Below are positions 1 to 8,749 of a DNA stretch of 30,222 bases, piece after piece. Each line of letters opens with the position of its first letter. Position 1 is the stretch's first letter. Origin of the DNA: JANJUB01 sp040081075 (GTDB taxonomy: Bacteria > Armatimonadota > Fimbriimonadia > Fimbriimonadales > Fimbriimonadaceae); NCBI GenBank assembly GCA_040081075.1, contig JBEBHJ010000045.1:1-30222 (forward strand), written 5' to 3'. The translations under genes and the position numbers were made by a program. The notes beneath the pieces are model-generated. The model saw only the letters and a list, made by a program, of their open reading frames with translations. It did no database searches and was not told the origin of the DNA.

Positions 1-1
1 A

Positions 2-2959
2 AACAAAGCGGGGAGCCTGAACGGTTTGATGCTTATGGGCGAGCGCGAAAAATCGTCCGTGAGATCGGCATTTGAATACCAAGACACGCCCGGCGAAACC
101 CCAACCGGACGGTCGAAGTTTATTATCCAAAACTTGAACGCCAAGCTGAATGGCGGCACCATCGAAGCCAACTACCAAGATATCAGCTCGAACTTCGCTT
201 CCTTCGGCGCTGTCGCTTCGGCTGGATACGATCAAGCCTATGTTGATCAACTTGCTAAAGAGAAGGGACTCAAGCGCTTTGGATTTGCCGTCAAAAATGT
301 TAAGGTTGGAAACACACTGGTCTCAAACGGGATTCGCCAAGTGCGCGATGGCGACGCTTCGTTGCAGTGGAAAGAGTTTGGTTTCCAAAGCGGGCCTCTG
401 AAGTTCAACTTCAACAGCCAGAAAGTCGACTCGAACTTCACTCGATTCCAGGACTTGGCCGAGGGGAACCGAGACCAACTTGCACGTGAGGCAGGTTTGA
501 GTCGCCAATCGATGCTCGCCAGCTTGGGCGGCTTTAGCTACTCGCACGATCAAGTAGAAGACCTTGAGCATAACGGCATTTACCGAAAGAACATTGGGTT
601 TACTTCGAAGGCCTTTGACTTAGGTTTCAAGGAGCAACAGATCGACTCAGGATTCCGCCGATTCGATAGTCTTTTTGAGCAGGAAAAGGGCCAATGGGGC
701 CGGGAATCCGGCATAAAGCGCCGAGATCTCATGCTGAATGCCGCGATCATGGGCAAAGACAAAACACCCTTGTTCGCTCATCATGAAATGTCAAATGGCA
801 CTGGCAAGTTCACCTCTAACGATTTGAGCTTGATGGGTAAGTCGTGGAGCTTGGAGCATGCCCAGCGGGGAAGCGATCCCAACTTCAATGGCATGGGATC
901 GATGACCGAGACGGAGATGGACCAGAACATCAAAGCGATTGCGACCATGTATGGCCCACAGCTTCAAACCCGTCCACAGGATCGAGGAGCTTTCTTGCAA
1001 GGCGTAGGGCTTCAGCGAGAATTCACGAAGATTGGAGCAAAGCCGTTTTCAAACTGGAATGCGGAACTCCAACACTTGACTTTGGGTGGTACGAGCGATA
1101 ACATTCATTGGGATCGGTTGCTTCTCGCGAACAAGAACGTAGAGATTAAGGCTTCTAAGCTTTCTTACGGCAAGCAGTTTTCTGAGCAAGCCAAGCAAAT
1201 GGAGTTTGAGCGTCAAACACTAGGAACAGTCGCGGGCCTTGAGCGAAGTGACTTTGGCATGAAAATAATGGCGGGCAAAGGGAAGAACTTTGGCTACAGC
1301 CATACCGATGCTAAAACTGATGAAGGCGGCATGAATCGTGATTCCGTGTCATTCTCCGATCCGAAAATTGATGTGAGTGCCACTGTCCGAAACGTTGATA
1401 AGTCGTTTTCCCAAGTGGGTGGTTTGGTTGACCCCGAAAAGGACTTGCTGAACGCACTACGCGGGTTCAGCCAGAAAGATGCCAAGTTGAAGTGGCAGTT
1501 GTTGCCGGGATTGAGCCTTGATGGGTTTCTCTTCGATGCCAACAACACGGATCTTGATCAATCCAATCGAATCCAAAACTTTTCCTTCAACTGGAAACCA
1601 GATTCCAAGACCCAAATCGAAGGGCTGTCTCAGTCGCAAAAGTTCCAAGATCCCATTCAGGTTTTGTTTGCGAACCTGACGCGTCGCATCTCGATCACTC
1701 GAAACTTTGGCAAGCTGGGCACTTTGCAGTACATGAATGAGACCGTCAACTTCGACGGCATTCAAACCACATCGCCAGATACAAAGAAGCAGTATTTTGC
1801 TTACGAAACGAAGATCAACGCCAAGACCAGCGTTCGAACCGAGCAGACCCGAACTCAAATCGAAGGCGGAGACAAAGAAGATATCAGCACAAACACCATC
1901 AGCACCGAGATCACGAAGAGTGCTGGGGTAAGCGTAAGCGATGTCCATGTCGACAGAAAGGGCGAAGATCGGGATGAGCGCAGACGCAACTATGGTTTTT
2001 GGTTCGATTTTGGCAAAGGGTTCAAGCTCACATACGGCTACAACCGCCAGATGAACGGCCTTAACGGTTTACTCAATTCAAACGTTACATTAACTCCGGG
2101 AACTTTGGGATGGCTTCAACTCCAAAACGCAAGCTATGCCGAGAACCGTTGGGATGCTCAGAACGCGCAGGGCCTCTCGAATATTGCATTCCAGTCAGCC
2201 AAACCCCTAAATCTGGGCCTGATTCAAGACTTTAAATTTAACTTCTCACTGGACACGGCAACAGACAGAACGAACTGGGTTCGAGAGAATAAGTTTGGCG
2301 GAGTCTCGGGCCGAGTTGGCTCAAACGTGTTTAGCTTGGACTATCGAACCCAAATGCACGCCAGTGGATATCGCGGCATCGACCGTTCGTTCAAGTTTGC
2401 TACTGACCAGAGCGACAAAGCTCCGTTAAAAGCTCACTTTAACTACACTGCGCGCCAGCTTCCACAAGATAAGCTGGTGATGATTCGCGATATCGGTGTT
2501 TCGTACAAGCACAAGAATTTCGAGGTCGGCCATCAGCTGCTCACGAACCCGCAGATTGCTCAACCCATTCCAGATTTGCCGATGTTCCAAATGACGGACC
2601 CGTGGCGTGTCAATAAGTGGTCGCTCGGTTGGAATATGAGTTCTGCCAATTCCTTGGCCGCTACGTGGGAAGAGCGTATCAATGATCAAACGGCGGAAAG
2701 CTCGAGACTAGCCGGTATCACGCTTGATCTCTTCAAGACTTCAGGTTCCCCGTTGCAACTGTTCTACGGTGTAGAGCAACGCTGGGGCAACACCCCGCGC
2801 CAAACTGGGCACCGTTTCTCCATCCGCTACGACCAGCGGCCTGGCCCTAATCAAATCCTTTCGATTTATGCCGGCAACGTGAGCTACGAACATAACATCG
2901 CTCCAGGATTCCACCGCAACAACATGACGCTTAGTGTGAACTATCAGCTAAAGTTCTAG
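2..2959 (+). CDS. Large repeat-containing probable outer-membrane protein, C-terminal part (5' end outside window)
   Basis: The frame is already open at base 2, with no stop between the window edge and the first possible start, so this is the last ~985 residues of a longer gene. I do not recognise a named family. The N-terminal half carries about six imperfect repeats. Each is a short amphipathic strand, then a D-S-x-F-x-x-F-like motif (for example VDSNFTRF, IDSGFRRF, VDKSFSQV), then a polar helix-like stretch ending in L-x-x-x-x-G-[LI]. The second half is rich in alternating polar/aromatic strands, and the protein ends in VNYQLKF. A terminal Phe after an alternating strand is the usual C-terminal signal of BamA-inserted beta-barrels, so I infer an outer-membrane location. 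The stop lies five bases before the next gene, suggesting co-transcription. A surface adhesin or a periplasmic repeat protein are alternatives. Confidence 0.75.
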   Translation, partial: NKAGSLNGLMLMGEREKSSVRSAFEYQDTPGETPTGRSKFIIQNLNAKLNGGTIEANYQDISSNFASFGAVASAGYDQAYVDQLAKEKGLKRFGFAVKNVKVGNTLVSNGIRQVRDGDASLQWKEFGFQSGPLKFNFNSQKVDSNFTRFQDLAEGNRDQLAREAGLSRQSMLASLGGFSYSHDQVEDLEHNGIYRKNIGFTSKAFDLGFKEQQIDSGFRRFDSLFEQEKGQWGRESGIKRRDLMLNAAIMGKDKTPLFAHHEMSNGTGKFTSNDLSLMGKSWSLEHAQRGSDPNFNGMGSMTETEMDQNIKAIATMYGPQLQTRPQDRGAFLQGVGLQREFTKIGAKPFSNWNAELQHLTLGGTSDNIHWDRLLLANKNVEIKASKLSYGKQFSEQAKQMEFERQTLGTVAGLERSDFGMKIMAGKGKNFGYSHTDAKTDEGGMNRDSVSFSDPKIDVSATVRNVDKSFSQVGGLVDPEKDLLNALRGFSQKDAKLKWQLLPGLSLDGFLFDANNTDLDQSNRIQNFSFNWKPDSKTQIEGLSQSQKFQDPIQVLFANLTRRISITRNFGKLGTLQYMNETVNFDGIQTTSPDTKKQYFAYETKINAKTSVRTEQTRTQIEGGDKEDISTNTISTEITKSAGVSVSDVHVDRKGEDRDERRRNYGFWFDFGKGFKLTYGYNRQMNGLNGLLNSNVTLTPGTLGWLQLQNASYAENRWDAQNAQGLSNIAFQSAKPLNLGLIQDFKFNFSLDTATDRTNWVRENKFGGVSGRVGSNVFSLDYRTQMHASGYRGIDRSFKFATDQSDKAPLKAHFNYTARQLPQDKLVMIRDIGVSYKHKNFEVGHQLLTNPQIAQPIPDLPMFQMTDPWRVNKWSLGWNMSSANSLAATWEERINDQTAESSRLAGITLDLFKTSGSPLQLFYGVEQRWGNTPRQTGHRFSIRYDQRPGPNQILSIYAGNVSYEHNIAPGFHRNNMTLSVNYQLKF

Positions 2960-2964
2960 TTGGA

Positions 2965-4392
2965 ATGATAACGATTGCGGTCGCAGCAAGCTTGTTGACA
3001 CAAAACTCAGACTATCACGGCTTCGTTCGTCATGATTTTCAAAGTGCAGGCACGAGCGCAATCGTCGTTGAACCCAAAAGGGTCGCTGCGGGCCGACCGT
3101 GGATTTGGCGAACCGAGTTCTTTGACCATCGCCCCGAACTGGACTTGATGATGCTGAAGAAGGGCTACCATTTGGTCCACCTTAGCGTCGGTAACACGTT
3201 CGGGGCTCCAGCGGCGATGGAGCAGTTCGGAACATTCTATAAGGAACTTGTCGGATCAAAATGGAAACTGAACCGAAGGGTGGTGCTTGAGGGGTTTAGT
3301 AGGGGCGGGCTCTATGCCTACAACTGGGCCGCTCGAAATCCCGACAAAGTCCAGGCCATCTACGGAGATGCACCTGTGTGCGACTTCAAATCATGGCCGC
3401 GCCAGCACAGCCCAGAAGATTGGAATGCGCTGATAGCGTGCTACGGCTTCCCCAATCAATTCGCGGCCATTCGTTACTCATTCAATCCGATTGACAACTT
3501 GTTGCCTCTTGCTCAAGCCAAAATTCCGCTCATTCACGTTGTAGGCGATGCCGATACCGTGGTGCCGATTGCAGAGAACACCACCAAATTGGAGCAGAAG
3601 TACAAGTTGCTCGGAGGAACCATCGAAGTCATCCACAAGCCCGGCCTAGATCATCACCCGCACAGCCTTGACGATCCTTCTCCGATTGCGAAGTTCCTGG
3701 AGGCTCATGCGAGCGACAGTGCCAAGTCTCCGCCCGCCCCGTGCGTCCCAGCTCCAAACCCGGAGAGCCGCTATAGCAGTGCGGGTTGGGGAGAGCGAAG
3801 TTGGCTCGACCAGCACCGCGACATTCTCGCTGAGGGTAGTCGAGTGAAGTATGATCTCGTTTTGGTGGGTGATTCGATCACGCAAGGGTTTGGCGGGCCA
3901 GGTCGCAGAGTTTACGGGGGTGGTGCCGATGCATACAATGAACTTCTCGGGGGTTGCCTTAACGCAGGCATCTCGGGTGACCGTGTCCAAAATGTTGCCT
4001 GGAGGCTGGAGAACGGCTTGTCGAACGTCAATACTCGTTTGTTCTTGGTTCTAATCGGGATAAATAACGCCGGAGATGACTCACCCAGCGCAGTCGCGGC
4101 GGGATTGCGACAGATCAAGCGTCGGTTTCCAAACACAAAGATTGTGCCCATTTTGCCCGCTGGATTCGAGCCCAACGGCTCCCGCCGTCAGTGGGTGAAC
4201 ACGGTGAACGCCGATATCCGCTCGTTTGCCGAACCCCCGATATCTGGAATGTTGCTCAGCAACGGAAACTTGAACCCCGACCTTTACGCGGGCGACGGCC
4301 TCCACCTCAGCGCAGCTGGCTATGAAGTCTTGGCCAAGGCTATTGCTCGCCGGTATGTTAGCGGTTCGCCAACCCCAATTGTGAAAGAATGA
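2965..4392 (+). CDS. Two-domain esterase: alpha/beta hydrolase fused to SGNH/GDSL hydrolase
   Basis: This 475-residue protein joins two hydrolase folds. Residues ~20-250 look like an alpha/beta hydrolase with nucleophile elbow GFSRGG (Ser112), a candidate acid in GDADTVVP (Asp195/Asp197) and His230/His231 in LDHHPH. Residues ~290-465 are an SGNH hydrolase: GDSITQG block I (Ser304), GISGD block II (336-339 region), GINN block III (Asn367/368) and DGLHLS block V (Asp444, His447). A Pro/Ala-rich linker (~255-268) separates them. A short hydrophobic N-terminus may be a signal peptide. Such pairs are typical of carbohydrate acetyl-esterases, but the substrate is not readable. The gene starts five bases after the upstream stop. 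Its 3' end overlaps the convergent peptidase gene by 35 bases. Confidence 0.85.
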   Translation: MITIAVAASLLTQNSDYHGFVRHDFQSAGTSAIVVEPKRVAAGRPWIWRTEFFDHRPELDLMMLKKGYHLVHLSVGNTFGAPAAMEQFGTFYKELVGSKWKLNRRVVLEGFSRGGLYAYNWAARNPDKVQAIYGDAPVCDFKSWPRQHSPEDWNALIACYGFPNQFAAIRYSFNPIDNLLPLAQAKIPLIHVVGDADTVVPIAENTTKLEQKYKLLGGTIEVIHKPGLDHHPHSLDDPSPIAKFLEAHASDSAKSPPAPCVPAPNPESRYSSAGWGERSWLDQHRDILAEGSRVKYDLVLVGDSITQGFGGPGRRVYGGGADAYNELLGGCLNAGISGDRVQNVAWRLENGLSNVNTRLFLVLIGINNAGDDSPSAVAAGLRQIKRRFPNTKIVPILPAGFEPNGSRRQWVNTVNADIRSFAEPPISGMLLSNGNLNPDLYAGDGLHLSAAGYEVLAKAIARRYVSGSPTPIVKE

Positions 4393-6460
4393 ACGCTTGG
4401 TCGATTGCCGTTTCTCGTAGAGACGAGTAGCGACCAGACGCTCCGCCGTGGCCCGCATCCATGTTGCATCTTAGCATCAGCACATTCTTGCTTGTTTTGA
4501 GCGCGCGAAGTTTAGCACACCACTTGGCGGGCTCATGATAGAGCACTTGCGAGTCGTTTAGCGATGTTGTGATTAGCAAATCTGGGTAGGGTTGCGCTTT
4601 GATGTTATCGTACGGCGAATACTGTGCCATGTATTCATATTGCTCCTTGACCTTAGGATTTCCCCATTCAATGAACTCGCCGACGGTGAGCGGGAGTGAC
4701 TCGTCGAGCATGGTGTTTATCACGTCGACAAAGGGCACATCCGCGATACAGGCTTTCACAAGGTCTGGGCGCATATTGAGCACCGCGCCCATTAGCAGGC
4801 CGCCCGCAGAGCCTCCGTTCATCGCCATCATCGTGTGCTTCGTGTATCCCTTCTTCACGAGATAGTCGCCGCAGTCAATGAAATCGGTGAACGTGTTCAT
4901 CTTGTTGAACATTTTTCCATCCTCGTACCACTTGCGCCCAAACTCACCGCCGCCCCGAATATGCGCGATTGCGAAGATCATTCCACGGTTGAGCAGATTC
5001 AGACGCCCGATGGAAAACCATGGATCGGTTGAAGCTCCGTAGGACCCGTACGCAAAAAGCATGAGTGGGTTGGGCTTCGTAAGTGACGTGGTCTTCTTGC
5101 GAACGATACTGATCGGAATCTTGGTACCATCGGTCGCCGCCGCCCATTGTAGTTCGCTAACGTAGTCCGACGGCTTGTAGCCCCCCTTCACCTTGTTTTG
5201 CTTAAGAACCACAGATTTCCGCGATCGCACATCAAACCGGTAAATCGAACCAGGCGTTGTGAGGGACTGGTAAGCATAGTTGATTGATTTGGTGTTGTAT
5301 TCGGGATTCCTATACAGGCCAATATCGGCGACCGGATCAGCCATGGGGAGAGCAAAACGCTTGCCCGTCTCGTAGCTCTTCACGTGCAACTGTGTGAAAC
5401 CGCCCGAGCGTACGCTGATAACCATGAAATCTCGAAAGGTCAAAACACCGTTGATCACAGTTTCTGGCCGCTCCGGAATGAGTTCCTTCCAGTTTTCTTG
5501 AGCGGGATTACCCACTGGAGCCGTTACGACCCGAAAATTCGAACCCTTGTCGTTCGTTGTGATATAGAGCAAGCCGTTTCGGTGATCCATGCTGTACAGC
5601 AAGTTATCCTTTCGTGGCTGGATGATGGTGGGCTCAGATGTTGGCTTGCGGAGGTCTAGAATACGGAGCTCATTTGCGTCCTTGCTGCCAGACTCCAAAA
5701 TGAGATATCTGCGGTCAGTTGTTCCGCCGATGGCGAGGTTATAGATCTCATCGGTTTCTTCATAAACCAACTCTGATTTCCCCGATCCCAGTTTGTATCG
5801 CCAAACCTTGTTCCATCGCTTTGCTGCGTCTTCCGTAACATAAAAGATGGTCTTGTTGTCGGTAGCCCATTCAACCTGCAAGACTTTTCCAATCTTGTCT
5901 TTGAGGTTCTTACCGGACACTAGATCTTTGATGGTCAACTGGTATTCGCGGAATCCAGTTGTATCGGTAGTGCAGGCTAGCAACTTCCCATTAGGACTGA
6001 TAGCCACCTCACCCAAATCAAAGAACTTTTTGCCTTTGGCAAGCTTATTCTCATCAAGGAAGATTTCTTCCCGACCCGCCATGGAAGTCTTGCGGCAGTG
6101 GATACCGTATTCCTTTCCCTTTGCCGTGCGCGTGTAATACCAATACCCCCGGTCGAAGATGGGCACGTCTTGGTCGTCCTCTTGAATTCGCCCAAGCATC
6201 TCTTGATACAGGCTTTCTTGTAACCGCTTGGTCGGAGCCATGACTTTGTCGGTATAGGCATTCTCCGCTTTAAGATAGTTAATCGTGTCCTTGGAAGTCT
6301 TGTTCTTTAACCAGGCATAGTTGTCGACGAGCTCCAATCCGTGCAACTTAGTAACAGAGGGAATCTTTTTGGCAACGGGCGGAACTCCGGCGGCAGGGTT
6401 AAGCTGAGCCCCGGATAGCGTGATGGAGAGCAGAGTCAGAGCAGAGAAGATGGACCGCAT
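4358..6460 (-). CDS. Oligopeptidase B-like S9A serine peptidase, exported
   Basis: A prolyl-oligopeptidase-family enzyme of 700 residues: seven-bladed propeller (~60-430), then the alpha/beta-hydrolase catalytic domain. The triad is visible as Ser551 in NGGSAGGL, Asp636 in SLNDSQV and His671 in DAGHGG. The GE-F-x-E-WGNP segment (Glu595, Glu598) is the pair that in oligopeptidase B binds the basic P1 residue, so cleavage after Arg/Lys is expected rather than after Pro. The frame extends upstream to 6592, but I chose ATG 6460 because it is followed by a clean signal peptide (Arg then a Leu/Ser/Ile-rich core ending SGAQ) and does not overlap the DUF1684 gene ending at 6487. No good Shine-Dalgarno is seen, consistent with translation coupled to the upstream gene. 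Oligopeptidase B is often cytoplasmic, so the export signal is noteworthy. Confidence 0.9.
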   Translation of the reverse strand: MRSIFSALTLLSITLSGAQLNPAAGVPPVAKKIPSVTKLHGLELVDNYAWLKNKTSKDTINYLKAENAYTDKVMAPTKRLQESLYQEMLGRIQEDDQDVPIFDRGYWYYTRTAKGKEYGIHCRKTSMAGREEIFLDENKLAKGKKFFDLGEVAISPNGKLLACTTDTTGFREYQLTIKDLVSGKNLKDKIGKVLQVEWATDNKTIFYVTEDAAKRWNKVWRYKLGSGKSELVYEETDEIYNLAIGGTTDRRYLILESGSKDANELRILDLRKPTSEPTIIQPRKDNLLYSMDHRNGLLYITTNDKGSNFRVVTAPVGNPAQENWKELIPERPETVINGVLTFRDFMVISVRSGGFTQLHVKSYETGKRFALPMADPVADIGLYRNPEYNTKSINYAYQSLTTPGSIYRFDVRSRKSVVLKQNKVKGGYKPSDYVSELQWAAATDGTKIPISIVRKKTTSLTKPNPLMLFAYGSYGASTDPWFSIGRLNLLNRGMIFAIAHIRGGGEFGRKWYEDGKMFNKMNTFTDFIDCGDYLVKKGYTKHTMMAMNGGSAGGLLMGAVLNMRPDLVKACIADVPFVDVINTMLDESLPLTVGEFIEWGNPKVKEQYEYMAQYSPYDNIKAQPYPDLLITTSLNDSQVLYHEPAKWCAKLRALKTSKNVLMLRCNMDAGHGGASGRYSSLRETAIDQAFILSQLGLANR

Positions 6461-6486
6461 CCGTCTATTTTGGCTGGTTTTACCGA

Positions 6487-7338
6487 TTAGTGCCCGATGG
6501 GATGATGGGTCAGTTCGCCGGCTGGAATCGCGACTTTCAGATGGTTCTGCGCCGGTGGAAGTGGGCAAGTAGCAAACGATGTGAACGCACATGGTGGATT
6601 CACGGCCTTGTTAAAGTCCAGTTGGACCGTTCCATTAACGGGCTTGGGCACGTTCAAAAAGCGTCCAGCGCCATAGGTTTGTTTTCCAGACGTCAGGTCT
6701 CGAAAGTTAAAGAACAGGGTGTCGCCCTCGTCCTGAGCGTCCAGACGATATTTCTTGCCCCTGATTGAAAACTCGACGTAGCCGGGCATTTTTACGTTTT
6801 CGGTATCGCCCAGAACGTTCAGAATCGGCACCGTTCGCTCGGGCTTGTAGGGGACAAACTTGGCCTTCAGATTGTATCCCTGGTTCGGTTTGAACCACGT
6901 TCGCCCTTTGAACTGGATTCGACCTTCGCACCGAGAATCATAAAGCCTAACGCCCGTTCTCTTGCCTCGAACGATGATCTTGAACGTCACTGAGCCAACC
7001 TTGACCCTATCCGGGCTACCTTGGGCATCCGACTTCAAAATGAAGTGGGTACCAGTCGAACCGTTTACAGTTACTCCCGAATCTTGGAAGGTGTCAAGGG
7101 AAACCTCTGATCCGGCAAGAGTCAGGGTTCCCGCACTTCCCGAAACCGCATAAGATGGAAGCTTAACGTCGGCATCGAGCTGGCTACCGAGCGAGTTTTG
7201 GCCCTCCTTGAGCCAATCCAATCCAGCAACGCTGAGCCACCCTTCTTCGGCCATGAGGCGCTGCTCCTGCTCTTTTCGCCACGCGGAAAGTTCGGTCGTA
7301 TAGGTTGACGTTTGGATCAAGGGGGCGTAAAAGAGCAT
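6487..7338 (-). CDS. DUF1684 family protein
   Basis: A 283-residue protein with the hallmarks of DUF1684 (COG3358). The N-terminal segment EEGWLSVAGLDWL is followed by beta-rich sequence. The C-terminal signature contains DLTSGKQTYGAGRFL, then the Asp-Phe-Asn-Lys/Asn-Pro-Pro-Cys segment, then ATCPLPPAQN. The biochemical role of the family is unknown. ATG 7338 lies 18 bases after the mltG stop, with a weak AGGTAG upstream. The first ~12 residues are hydrophobic but too short for a convincing signal peptide. It sits between mltG and the exported oligopeptidase and is probably in the same transcript. Confidence 0.88.
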   Translation of the reverse strand: MLFYAPLIQTSTYTTELSAWRKEQEQRLMAEEGWLSVAGLDWLKEGQNSLGSQLDADVKLPSYAVSGSAGTLTLAGSEVSLDTFQDSGVTVNGSTGTHFILKSDAQGSPDRVKVGSVTFKIIVRGKRTGVRLYDSRCEGRIQFKGRTWFKPNQGYNLKAKFVPYKPERTVPILNVLGDTENVKMPGYVEFSIRGKKYRLDAQDEGDTLFFNFRDLTSGKQTYGAGRFLNVPKPVNGTVQLDFNKAVNPPCAFTSFATCPLPPAQNHLKVAIPAGELTHHPIGH

Positions 7339-7356
7339 GTCTCAGAGGCTACCTGG

Positions 7357-8361
7357 TTAGCGACCTGCGGCGGCTCTTAACTTTCGGGCAATGGCAATAT
7401 TGCGGAGGTGTTCGGGGTAGGTCATTGCAAACAAACTCGTCATATCTGGTTTGGCAACGTAGTAGATGTAGTTATGACGAGTTGGATTCATCGCCGCGAC
7501 AATGCTCTTCAAAGACGGCGAGCAAATTGGCCCAGGGGGAAGGCCATCAACCACATACGTGTTGTAGGGCGATTGAGTGCTAGTGTAATCCTTGTTGTAG
7601 AGGCGTCGCCACTCTCCCAATCCGAACAGCACGGTAGCATCAATTTGTAGCCTCATGCCCTTCTTGAGGCGATTGTAAATCACGCCCGCGATCATCGCCC
7701 TCTCCTTGTCCACTCCTGCCTCTAACTCCACCATGGAGGCAATGGTGAGGATAGGTCTCAGTTTTGCAGGAGGGATTTTGAGGCCGGCAACCTTTTTTTC
7801 AAAATTCTGAAGTTGGCGTACAATCACTTCGCGTGCTCCCATCAGGGGAGGGAAGTCATAGGTGTCGGGGTAGAGATAGCCTTCTAGAGTGTCCGAAGGA
7901 AGGGGCATCTTAATCACGCCGGCAAACTCACTCGGTCGCTTGATGAGATCTTTGTATTCTTCCGCCGTGGATATCTCGGCCTTAGCTAAGAGATTGGCGG
8001 TTCGGAACGACATGTTCGTCTCGGGAACCCGAAACATATTGCGAATGGGCTTCTGGAGGGTAGCAAGCACTTCATCGGCCGTCATTCCCGGGAACACCGA
8101 GTAGGTACCGCTCGCGATAGGTGTCTGCTTTTTCACATACCGCGCGTACCACCCAAGTGCGTTTGCCGAACGAATAACTCCCTTGTCTTGCAAGTCTTTT
8201 GCCACGGCGGAGAGCTTCTTTGATGTGGTGTACCGAACATAACGCGGCGGCCCCTTCGGCTCAGGGGCAATCCCCGAACTCACATAGTAATACGCGCCCC
8301 CCACCGACCCGCCAACTATCCCAACAACAGCCAATCCAACGTTACGCCAAATCTTGCTCAT
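7357..8361 (-). CDS. mltG: Endolytic murein transglycosylase MltG
   Basis: A 334-residue YceG/MltG-family protein. It cleaves nascent peptidoglycan strands at the outer face of the inner membrane and so sets glycan chain length. A single N-terminal membrane helix (~6-25) is followed by a LysM-like region (~40-110) and the catalytic domain. The catalytic Glu is visible as Glu212 in ASMVELEAG, followed by the conserved GVIYNRL, SPYNTY and GLPPGPI blocks. ATG 8361 was chosen over an upstream TTG (8376) because GAGAGGT stands six bases before it. The gene overlaps the end of ruvX by 20 bases; ruvX-mltG adjacency is common in bacteria. Confidence 0.94.
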   Translation of the reverse strand: MSKIWRNVGLAVVGIVGGSVGGAYYYVSSGIAPEPKGPPRYVRYTTSKKLSAVAKDLQDKGVIRSANALGWYARYVKKQTPIASGTYSVFPGMTADEVLATLQKPIRNMFRVPETNMSFRTANLLAKAEISTAEEYKDLIKRPSEFAGVIKMPLPSDTLEGYLYPDTYDFPPLMGAREVIVRQLQNFEKKVAGLKIPPAKLRPILTIASMVELEAGVDKERAMIAGVIYNRLKKGMRLQIDATVLFGLGEWRRLYNKDYTSTQSPYNTYVVDGLPPGPICSPSLKSIVAAMNPTRHNYIYYVAKPDMTSLFAMTYPEHLRNIAIARKLRAAAGR

Positions 8362-8749
8362 CCCAATACCTCTCAATTATTCGGCAGGCCGCCTCGCCGT
8401 CTTTTCGTTTTCGTTTGTCTGAGCCCTTCAACTCACGCATTTCGGAGATCGCCTCAACGCTCGTAAATGACTCATCGACGGTTTCGACGTCCAATCCAAG
8501 TAGGCGAATTTCCTGGGCCAGCTTGACACAAACATTCGCCATCCGTTGATCTTGCTCGTTTTCGGGCACCCCAACTACCACGAGGGATGCTTCTTCTGTC
8601 TTCGCGATCAACGCGATGGCGGTCGCATCGGTACTGAGCTTTCCGGCGGCTAGGATGGAATTTCTTGGCGAGGCGATTCTGAACTCCGTCACGCCAACGG
8701 CGATGCCGATCCGCTTTGAGCCAAAGTCAACTCCAATCACTCGACTCAC
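8342..8749 (-). CDS. ruvX: YqgF/RuvX family RNase H-fold nuclease
   Basis: A 135-residue member of the YqgF family (putative Holliday-junction resolvase / pre-16S rRNA nuclease). The N-terminus SRVIGVDFGSKRIGIAV is the family's first RNase H strand with catalytic Asp8. VVVGVPEN, VDESFTSVEA and KDGEAACRII give the other acidic positions. The start is GTG 8749, not the longer upstream reading: the family begins only a few residues before the first strand, and this GTG forms a GTGA overlap with the TGA stop of the preceding phosphatase, a classic coupled start. Its length matches the E. coli protein (138 residues). Confidence 0.92.
   Translation of the reverse strand: MSRVIGVDFGSKRIGIAVGVTEFRIASPRNSILAAGKLSTDATAIALIAKTEEASLVVVGVPENEQDQRMANVCVKLAQEIRLLGLDVETVDESFTSVEAISEMRELKGSDKRKRKDGEAACRIIERYWDEQDLA

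Noticed and set aside
1457..1948. 163-residue minus-strand ORF opposite the outer-membrane protein gene
   Set aside because: It mirrors the strong coding frame on the plus strand, has no ribosome binding site and resembles no family.
6461..6592. 44-residue N-terminal extension of the oligopeptidase
   Set aside because: It overlaps the end of the DUF1684 gene, and a clear signal peptide starts at ATG 6460.
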